From Terriglobia bacterium (GTDB lineage: Bacteria > Acidobacteriota > Terriglobia > UBA7540), in contig JASHTR010000268.1 of the NCBI GenBank assembly GCA_030040455.1, forward strand, positions 1 to 9,351: 9,351 bases of DNA. Direction: 5' to 3'. The position numbers and the translations under genes are program-made. The notes under the pieces were generated by a model. That model worked only from the letters and a program-made list of their open reading frames with translations, did not search any database and had not been told where the DNA came from. Of the stretch, positions 1 through 4,970 are shown piece after piece (the stretch's first letter is position 1; each line of letters starts with the position of its first letter).

Positions 1-1
1 C

Positions 2-610
2 ATGGGGGTGGAATCGCTTTCTTACCGTTTTGATTTCGATAACGGCCTGAGCGCAACCGGGAATTGGCTTAAGGCCACGGCCGTCCAGGACCGTGCGCCG
101 GTAACCATCGTGCTGGACGATGGCGGTCGGGAAGCAGCAGGCGAGATGGTTTCGGATCGCGTCAACCGGGGCGAGCAAGTGCTGGCCTTGGACGTGATTT
201 TCAACGGCGAGATGCGGCCTCGAAAGCCTGACCCCACATCCTACGAATTGCTGGTTGCAAGCATCGGGGAGCGCCCTTTAGGCCTCGAAGTTGCCCAATT
301 GGTGGGAGCGGCGCAATGGTTTCGACGAACTTCCGGGAATCCGAAGGTTCGCCTTGAGACGAAAGGCATCCGCAGCCAGGTGGTTGCCCTTACCGCGGCT
401 GCCCTCAACCCCGCTCTATTTTCAGACGTCGTCACCTACGGCGGAATGGAAAGCCTGGGTTACCTGCTGAATGCCCCAGTGTCTTACCACAAGGCGGCCG
501 AGCTCTTCTGCCTCGATTTTTACAAGGATTTCGACTTGAACCGGCTGATCACGATGGCCCAACCCGTGAGAGTGTCTCAATTTTCGACGGTCGCTGTGCG
601 CGGACAGTAA
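2..610 (+). CDS. alpha/beta-hydrolase (acetyl-xylan-esterase-like), C-terminal part, 5' truncated
   Basis: The frame is open to the left edge, and the ATG at base 2 lies mid-domain with no signal peptide, so this is most likely the last 202 residues of a longer protein. Visible: a beta-strand/turn PVTIVLDDGG (33-42), a second strand EQVLALDVIFNGE (58-70), a GERPLGLEVAQLVGAAQW helix (89-106) and a strand/elbow VRLETKGIRSQ (117-126). The tail reads FCLDFYKDFDLNRLITMAQPVRV (169-191). This order resembles the hydrolase domain of large acetyl-xylan-esterase-like proteins of Acidobacteria. The elbow is GxRSQ (Ser125), not GxSxG, so the catalytic status is unclear. His163 is the only histidine in the visible part. 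The stop TAA is at 608-610, and the sugar transporter follows after 63 bp, which fits a carbohydrate-degradation neighbourhood. Fold assignment is moderately sure; substrate is unknown. Confidence 0.6.
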   Translation: MGVESLSYRFDFDNGLSATGNWLKATAVQDRAPVTIVLDDGGREAAGEMVSDRVNRGEQVLALDVIFNGEMRPRKPDPTSYELLVASIGERPLGLEVAQLVGAAQWFRRTSGNPKVRLETKGIRSQVVALTAAALNPALFSDVVTYGGMESLGYLLNAPVSYHKAAELFCLDFYKDFDLNRLITMAQPVRVSQFSTVAVRGQ

Positions 611-638
611 AGGTTGCATCAGTAAGGTTGCATCAGTA
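611..638. repeat. 14-bp perfect tandem direct repeat, two copies
   Basis: The unit AGGTTGCATCAGTA occurs at 611-624 and again, head to tail, at 625-638. A partial extra copy (CAGTAA) lies just before it across the stop codon of the upstream gene, and AAGG follows it. It sits in the 63-bp gap before the transporter. It may be a replication-slippage duplication or a paired regulator site; the sequence alone does not decide. Confidence 0.85.
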
Positions 639-673
639 AAGGCACTCTCGACGCACCACACTAACCCAAAGCC

Positions 674-1999
674 ATGAAGCTGAGCGCGTCTCTGATGAAA
701 AGCACGGCCGTCGCCGCCCTGGGCGGCCTGCTGTTTGGGTTCGATACCGCCGTGATTGCGGGCGTCACGCAGGCGCTGACCGGAACCTACCATCTCTCGC
801 CTGCGTCCTTGGGGGTCACGGTTGCAAGCGCGCTCTGGGGGACGGTGCTGGGCGCAATGCTGGCCGGCGTCCCGGGCGACCGCTATGGCCGGCGCGACAG
901 CCTGCGACTCATGGCCGTGTTATACCTCGTCTCGGCCATTGGCTGTGCGTTCGCTTGGAGCTGGGGCGCGCTGGTGTTCTTCCGTTTTGTGGGCGGCCTG
1001 GGCATTGGCGGGTCTTCCGTGCTCGGGCCGATGTACATTGCGGAAATTTCGCCCGCCGCATGGCGCGGACGGCTGGTGGGCGTCTTCCAGTTCAACATTG
1101 TGTTTGGCATTCTGCTGGCGTATTTTTCCAACTACGCAATCAGCCTTCTGGTGCTCAGCAACGTGGCGTGGCGCTGGAAGCTCGGCGTCTCAGCGCTTCC
1201 GGCGGGCTTGTTTTTCCTGATGCTCTTCGCCATTCCCCGCAGCCCGCGCTGGCTGGTAAAAACGCGGCGAGTGGAAGAAGCGCGGCGGGTGCTGGGGATG
1301 ACCGAAGGAACGAATGTGGAAGAAGAACTCGAGAGCATCATGACATCTCTCGAGGCCGGGCGCGGCAAGGAGTCTCTTTTCACACGCCGCTATCGCATTC
1401 CGATTTTTCTGGCGGTCACCGTCGCCATGTTCAACCAACTCTCGGGCATCAATGCCATCCTTTATTATCTCAATGACATTTTCGCGCGCGCCGGCTTCAG
1501 CCAGGTGTCCGGGAACCTCCAGGCGGTGGCCGTTGGCGCGACCAACCTGGTGTTTACGATCATTGCGATGGCCGTCATCGACCGCATCGGACGCAAAACG
1601 CTGCTCCTCATTGGGTCGGTGGGCACCGCCCTCTGCCTGGCCGGCGTTTCAGTAATCTTCTTCACGGCGCGGCACGATAACCTGCTGGTTTGGCTGCTCA
1701 TGGCTTATATTGCGTTCTTTGGCTCTTCGCAGGGCGCGGTCATCTGGGTTTACATCAGCGAAGTGTTCCCCAACAGCGTGCGGGCCAAAGGGCAAAGCCT
1801 GGGTTGCTTTACCCACTGGTTCATGAACGCTCTCATCTCGGGATTATTTCCACTGCTGGCAGCCGCTTCGGGAGCCTACCCGTTCGTTTTTTTCAGCGTC
1901 ATGATGGTGCTCCAGTTTTTTGTGGTGCTGTTCTTTTACCCCGAGACCAAATCCATTTCTCTCGAAGAGATGCAGAAGAAGCTGGGGTTTGCAACGTGA
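674..1999 (+). CDS. MFS sugar transporter (sugar porter family, probable sugar:H+ symporter)
   Basis: A 441-residue, 12-helix protein, the usual length for bacterial sugar porters, located in the inner membrane. The family signatures appear in order: GGLLFGFDTAVIAG in TM1 (17-30); GDRYGRR in the first cytoplasmic loop (68-74); a PRSPRWLV form of the PESPRWL motif at the end of TM6 (188-195); NQLSGINAILYY in TM7 (254-265), with Asn for the usual first Gln of QQxSGIN; DRIGRK (303-308); ISEVFPNSVRAKG (361-373); and PETKSISLEEMQ at the C-terminus (423-433). The central cytoplasmic loop (about 196-240) is charged and short. The start ATG at 674 places TM1 close to the N-terminus as expected, but no strong ribosome-binding site precedes it. 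Met8 (695) is an alternative start. The sugar cannot be named. The neighbouring esterase-like gene suggests uptake of plant-derived sugars, by inference only. Confidence 0.93.
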   Translation: MKLSASLMKSTAVAALGGLLFGFDTAVIAGVTQALTGTYHLSPASLGVTVASALWGTVLGAMLAGVPGDRYGRRDSLRLMAVLYLVSAIGCAFAWSWGALVFFRFVGGLGIGGSSVLGPMYIAEISPAAWRGRLVGVFQFNIVFGILLAYFSNYAISLLVLSNVAWRWKLGVSALPAGLFFLMLFAIPRSPRWLVKTRRVEEARRVLGMTEGTNVEEELESIMTSLEAGRGKESLFTRRYRIPIFLAVTVAMFNQLSGINAILYYLNDIFARAGFSQVSGNLQAVAVGATNLVFTIIAMAVIDRIGRKTLLLIGSVGTALCLAGVSVIFFTARHDNLLVWLLMAYIAFFGSSQGAVIWVYISEVFPNSVRAKGQSLGCFTHWFMNALISGLFPLLAAASGAYPFVFFSVMMVLQFFVVLFFYPETKSISLEEMQKKLGFAT

Positions 2000-2088
2000 T
2001 TTGATTAAACAGAAATGCCGTGAACTGGGCATGAAATGGGGATCGACGTCGTTTTTTCACTGTTTCGTTTCGTTCAGGCAGCGCCGCA

Positions 2089-2481
2089 TTATGAGAATGA
2101 ATACAGTTTCAGACGCGTGAGCTGGGCAATGCGAGTAAAATCCTTATCGAGCGTAAACAGTTGGGCGCCATGCTCGATGGCGACAGCAGCAATTAAAACG
2201 TCCACCGTCGTCAGGCTGACACCTTTCGCTCGCGAGTTTCGGAAGATGGCCGCCGCGTTATAGTACGTTGAAGGACCGCGTGGCTCGAGCATATCCCATA
2301 GGGCAAGGTAGCGCTGTATAATTTCAACATCACGGGTGATCCCCTGAAGAACCTCAGCAACCACGAGACCCGTGAGTGCCGGGGGTTGCGCGCTGTCGAT
2401 CATGCGACGCAGTTCTTGACCGGCAGGACCTGGCGACGAGCTGAAAAAATCAATCCAGACGGAAGTATCCACCAGGATCAA
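2089..2481 (-). CDS. vapC: VapC-type PIN-domain ribonuclease toxin
   Basis: A 130-residue PIN-domain endoribonuclease, the toxin of a type II module that cleaves RNA when freed from its antitoxin. It has MILVDTSVWIDFF at the N-terminus with Asp5, an acidic Glu43 in VVAEVLQG, Asp94 in TTVDVLIAA, and Asp112/Asp114 in FTLDKDF. These match the Mg-binding acidic set of PIN nucleases. Length is typical for VapC. The start is TTG at 2481..2479. It overlaps the vapB stop in TTGA (2481..2478) and has GGAGG 8 nt upstream, so translational coupling to vapB is likely. The upstream codons in this frame (CAT, CCG) offer no ATG. All acidic residues are present, so the toxin looks intact. It runs convergently toward the MFS gene, with 89 bp between the stops and no clear shared terminator. 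The RNA target is unknown. Confidence 0.93.
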   Translation of the reverse strand: MILVDTSVWIDFFSSSPGPAGQELRRMIDSAQPPALTGLVVAEVLQGITRDVEIIQRYLALWDMLEPRGPSTYYNAAAIFRNSRAKGVSLTTVDVLIAAVAIEHGAQLFTLDKDFTRIAQLTRLKLYSFS

Positions 2482-2678
2482 ATGCGGTTCCTCCGCATAG
2501 CCTTCAGGTCACCCTTCCAGATGCCACTCCCGTAGTAGCGAAGGATGCCCTTCTGCTCCTCCCTGCGCACAAGTTGTTCAAGAGCCTGATCAACAATTTC
2601 GCGCTTCGTCCGGAGCTTAGTGAGCTGGCGCGCCTTGCGGATCAGGACGTCATCAATTTCGATGTTGGTTCTGCTCAT
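2478..2678 (-). CDS. vapB: VapB-type antitoxin of the type II VapBC module
   Basis: A 66-residue antitoxin that neutralises VapC and normally represses its own operon. The N-terminal strand MSRTNIEIDD followed by VLIRKARQLTKLRTKREIVDQAL is a ribbon-helix-helix-like DNA-binding dimerisation region. The C-terminal stretch GILRYYGSGIWKGDLKAMRRNR is the family's toxin-binding tail, with the typical G-x-W-x-G-D-L-x-A-M-R pattern. The ATG at 2678 is chosen because MSRTNIEIDD is the usual family start. A GTG five codons upstream (2693) is possible but would overlap the AAGGTG that serves as ribosome-binding site. Its stop overlaps the vapC TTG by 4 nt, giving the usual antitoxin-first order. Confidence 0.92.
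   Translation of the reverse strand: MSRTNIEIDDVLIRKARQLTKLRTKREIVDQALEQLVRREEQKGILRYYGSGIWKGDLKAMRRNRI
2490..2494 (-). promoter_or_regulatory. Ribosome-binding site deciding the TTG start of vapC
   Basis: On the minus strand GGAGG lies within the end of vapB, 8 nt before the TTG at 2481. This strong Shine-Dalgarno sequence supports a TTG start for the toxin, which would otherwise be doubtful. Confidence 0.75.
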
Positions 2679-2686
2679 AGTGCTAG

Positions 2687-2717
2687 CATACACCTTTTTG
2701 GCAATTTTATGTGTATG
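2687..2717. promoter_or_regulatory. Candidate VapBC operator: 7-bp inverted repeat overlapping the vapB promoter region
   Basis: CATACAC (2687-2693) and GTGTATG (2711-2717) are perfect inverted copies separated by 17 bp, with starts 24 bp apart. The spacer is AT-rich and on the minus strand contains TAAAAT, a possible -10 element. The left arm ends 9 nt before the vapB ATG and overlaps its ribosome-binding site. VapB proteins with ribbon-helix-helix folds bind inverted repeats at their promoters, so this is the natural operator candidate. A separate 8-bp palindrome, TGCTAGCA, lies at 2681-2688. Binding is inferred. Confidence 0.5.
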
Positions 2718-2829
2718 AGGCTATCGGCCGGCGCTTCCGGAAAATCCTGCGCCCCAACAGCTCAGCTTCATTTGCGCAATTGCCTTCCCGCCTTGCCTGC
2801 GGCTATGCTGAAACTTAAACCGGCGGGGC

Positions 2830-3816
2830 ATGGAAAACAGACATCCGGCGATTGGCATTGTTATTTTGGCAGGACTCATCGCGCTTCTGGCAGCGCGGTA
2901 TGCGCGGGCGGAGTGGCGGCAACCTCTTTCTTGGAGTGGCTGGATCGGGGCCGGCATCATCCTGGCCAGCGAGGTCCTGCTCGGTCTTGGCGTGCGCTGG
3001 GTGGGGATCTATTTCACCCCGCTCGCCTGGACGGGTTACCTGCTCCTGGCCGATGCCCTAGTAGCCAGCTTGCGGGGCACGTCCTTATTCCGACGCTCGC
3101 CGTCCGGCTTCCTGGCGCTGGCGGCGTGGTCGATCCCGCTTTGGCTGATCTTTGAGGGTTACAATCTTCACCTCAAGAACTGGACTTACGTGGGCTTACC
3201 CGCAAGTTTATGGGCGCGGGACGCCGGCTACCTCTGGTCTTTCGCTACCATCTGGCCCGCCATTTTTGAAACCGCCGAGCTGGTGTGGGCGCTTGGTTTC
3301 TTTCACTCGTTTCACAAACCGCGGTCTCCGCTCGCCGCGACGGTAAAATGGGGCATAGGGGGGGCCGGAGCCCTCTGTGTCGCCATTCCACTTCTCGTTC
3401 CCTCCCACATCGGGAGCTACCTGTTCGGGCTTGTCTGGATTGGGTTCGCCTTTCTCCTCGATCCGCTCAACGCTTATGGGAAAGGACGTTCTTTATTGCG
3501 AGACTGGGAGCACGGACGGACCTCCACGCTTACATGCTTCCTCTTTTCGGGGATCTTCTGCGGTTTCCTATGGGAGTTCTGGAACTACTGGGCCCATGCG
3601 CGGTGGGTTTATGTTTTTCCAATCCTGCAAGGTTCGAAAATTTTTGAGATGCCCGCTCCCGGTTTTTTAGGTTTCCCGCCCTTTGCCGTGGAGTGCCTGG
3701 TGATGGTCGAGTTTTTGCGAACCCTTCAGATTGCGGGAAACATCGCGACGGGGGAGATGACGGCGGAGAAGAGCGCAGAGTTTCCTGCCTTTGGAAACTC
3801 TGCGGCCTGTCCCTGA
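2830..3816 (+). CDS. Polytopic membrane protein of unknown function with an internal two-fold repeat
   Basis: A 328-residue, strongly hydrophobic protein with about eight or nine predicted membrane segments (near 7-23, 36-56, 61-80, 92-108, 133-158, 173-190, 195-212, 233-250, 282-300). I recognise no named family. Two halves repeat: W-x-G-[YF]-x4-x-D-x-L-x-A with a later G-x-S-L at 67-86 and at 203-222. Next comes E-x-[YW]-N, then W-x-Y-V and P, at 109-124 and 249-264, and finally G-[YF]-L with a later P and E at 133-147 and 278-288. The second half carries the most family-like stretches, WEFWNYWAHARWVY (248-261) and KIFEMPAPGFLGFPPF (270-285). Aromatic residues and paired Glu/Asn next to membrane helices may form a binding or active site; this is inference. 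The hydrophilic tail after about 305 is encoded by a hairpin element. The start ATG at 2830 has only a weak GC-rich ribosome-binding site. Confidence 0.85.
   Translation: MENRHPAIGIVILAGLIALLAARYARAEWRQPLSWSGWIGAGIILASEVLLGLGVRWVGIYFTPLAWTGYLLLADALVASLRGTSLFRRSPSGFLALAAWSIPLWLIFEGYNLHLKNWTYVGLPASLWARDAGYLWSFATIWPAIFETAELVWALGFFHSFHKPRSPLAATVKWGIGGAGALCVAIPLLVPSHIGSYLFGLVWIGFAFLLDPLNAYGKGRSLLRDWEHGRTSTLTCFLFSGIFCGFLWEFWNYWAHARWVYVFPILQGSKIFEMPAPGFLGFPPFAVECLVMVEFLRTLQIAGNIATGEMTAEKSAEFPAFGNSAACP
3774..3804. repeat. 12-bp perfect inverted repeat (hairpin) at the 3' end of the membrane-protein gene
   Basis: CGCAGAGTTTCC (3774-3785) pairs perfectly with GGAAACTCTGCG (3793-3804) around a 7-nt loop, TGCCTTT. 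It lies inside the last codons of the membrane-protein gene, ten bases before its stop codon. No T-run follows, so it is not a standard intrinsic terminator. It may be a REP-like dispersed element, an mRNA-stabilising hairpin, or part of a two-hairpin unit with 3836-3858. Confidence 0.8.
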
Positions 3817-3835
3817 ATCTCCACGGAAAAGCCGA

Positions 3836-3858
3836 AGACTTCGAAAAGTACGAAGTCT
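3836..3858. repeat. 8-bp perfect inverted repeat (hairpin) in the gap before the TPR gene
   Basis: AGACTTCG (3836-3843) and CGAAGTCT (3851-3858) form a perfect stem around a 7-nt loop, AAAAGTA, 20 bp before the ATG of the TPR gene. It is followed by GCCCCCG and no T-run. Together with the hairpin at 3774-3804 it makes a pair of stems with equal loop length, separated by 31 nt. Confidence 0.7.
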
Positions 3859-3878
3859 GCCCCCGTTCCACTGATCTC

Positions 3879-4892
3879 ATGATATCGATTTCACGCAGCT
3901 CCGGCGTTCGATTCGGGATGACGGCTCGGCTGTTTCTTCTTTGGCTGGCTGCCGGGGTTGCGGTCGTTGCGTTCGGCCAGGCTCCACTCGCTCAGCAAGC
4001 TCATGCCCTTGCTCATGACGGCATCCGTGAGATGATGAATGGGCGGCTTGACGAGGCCCTCTCCACCTTTCAGCAGGTTGAAAGGGAAGATCCTTCCTCC
4101 CCACTGGGCTATGTTCTCGAAGCGGATGCAACATGGTGGGAAATCTATTACACTACCGCCAATCTCGTAGACCCCGACGTGTTCGACGTAGTGCACTCGA
4201 CGAGCACCTCCTACGACTCGCATTTTGAGTATCTGGTGAGAGAGTCGATTGCAAAGTCGGAAGCTCGCATTGAGGCGCGGCAGGACGTGGCGCGCAGCAA
4301 TCTCTATGAAGGCATGGCCTACGCGCTCCAGGCGCGTCTCGACGGGCTGCGCGCCCGCGATCTTCCCACCGCGAGAGCGGGCAAGAAGATGCGGGAGCTG
4401 CTGCTCGCCGCATTGGAGCGCGATCCGAACCTGACCGACGCCTACGCCGGCATTGGCCTGTATAACTACTTCGTCGATACGCTCCCGACGATCGTAAAAA
4501 TGCTGCGATTTCTGATCGGGCTGCCCGGCGGCAACCGCGAGACCGGACTCAGCCAGCTCCAGAAAGCGGCGGAGCAGGGCGACTTCACCCGGGCCGAAGC
4601 GAAATTCTACTTGGCCAAAGATTACACGCGACACAATGAGATGCAGTTCAAAAAATCGCTTCAGCTTTTTCAGGAACTCGAGCAGAACTTCCCCGGGAAT
4701 CCGTTCTGGAAGCTCATGGTCGCAAGCGTTCAGATGCGTCTGGGGCAACGCCGTGACGGCGAGTCCCTTTACCGGCAGATCCTGGCGGAAACGGTGCAGG
4801 CCCACAACGTCCCCGGCACAGTGGTTCACCAGCAGGTCCTCGAGGCCCTCGAGCGACTGCATCCGGATGAGAAGTTCGGCGGCGGGCCGTGA
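3879..4892 (+). CDS. Secreted tetratricopeptide-repeat protein
   Basis: A 337-residue protein with an N-terminal signal peptide: basic RSSGVR, then the hydrophobic core ARLFLLWLAAGVAVVAFGQA (16-35), probably cut near residues 35-40. The mature part is alpha-helical with TPR-like hairpins. One spans 41-72 (GRLDEALSTFQQVEREDPSSPLG ends the second helix), one is near 175-200 (LLAALERDPNLTDAYAGIGLYNY), and one near 253-300 (FKKSLQLFQELEQNFPGNPFW then a helix to about 302). The centre, NYFVDTLP (196-203) then LIGLPGGNRE (212-221) and KFYLAKDYTR (242-251), is a distinctive core that I have seen in TPR proteins of Acidobacteria and related groups. It is probably a periplasmic scaffold; partners are unknown. 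ATG 3879 is chosen; ATG 3918 (MTARLFLL) gives a shorter n-region and is nearly as likely. Neither has a clear ribosome-binding site. It lies 62 bp after the membrane protein and 78 bp before the hydrolase, so the three may be co-transcribed. Confidence 0.82.
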   Translation: MISISRSSGVRFGMTARLFLLWLAAGVAVVAFGQAPLAQQAHALAHDGIREMMNGRLDEALSTFQQVEREDPSSPLGYVLEADATWWEIYYTTANLVDPDVFDVVHSTSTSYDSHFEYLVRESIAKSEARIEARQDVARSNLYEGMAYALQARLDGLRARDLPTARAGKKMRELLLAALERDPNLTDAYAGIGLYNYFVDTLPTIVKMLRFLIGLPGGNRETGLSQLQKAAEQGDFTRAEAKFYLAKDYTRHNEMQFKKSLQLFQELEQNFPGNPFWKLMVASVQMRLGQRRDGESLYRQILAETVQAHNVPGTVVHQQVLEALERLHPDEKFGGGP

Positions 4893-4958
4893 TGATTTGA
4901 GCGCCCGTAGCCTGCAAGGTCCGGGTTCGTGGCCGCCACGTTTGGCGAAGAGAATGAG

Positions 4959-4963
4959 AGGAG
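4959..4963 (+). promoter_or_regulatory. Ribosome-binding site deciding the GTG start of the serine hydrolase
   Basis: AGGAG lies 7 nt before the GTG at 4971. The upstream GTG at 4929 has no such site, and the ATG at 4980 would be 16 nt away, so the GTG at 4971 is favoured. Confidence 0.65.
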
Positions 4964-4970
4964 ACGTTCG

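Noticed and set aside
822..1476. Alternative plus-strand frames inside the MFS gene
   Set aside because: Composition is Arg/Trp/Ser-rich out-of-frame reading; the MFS frame carries all family motifs.
2000..2088. Possible bidirectional terminator between the MFS gene and vapC (ATGCC/GGCAT stem at 2015-2032, CGACGTCG palindrome before T6)
   Set aside because: The stem has no adjacent T-run, and the palindrome before T6 cannot form a stable loop; nothing firm in this 89-bp gap.
2574..3155. Plus-strand 193-codon open frame crossing the vapB start region and the membrane-protein gene
   Set aside because: It overlaps two well-supported genes in other frames and has no recognisable domain or membrane pattern.
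3693..3878. Upstream extension of the TPR gene to an ATG at 3693, giving a 399-residue protein
   Set aside because: The extension overlaps the end of the membrane-protein gene in another frame, is polar and low-complexity, and would bury the signal peptide inside the protein.
3891..4862. Antisense 323-codon open frame opposite the TPR gene
   Set aside because: No domain or ribosome-binding site; it is explained as the mirror of a GC-rich coding frame, and the plus-strand protein has a signal peptide and TPR pattern.
4928..4940. Small hairpin CGTGG-CCG-CCACG followed by TTT between the TPR and hydrolase genes
   Set aside because: Stem of only 5 bp with three T residues; too weak to call a terminator.
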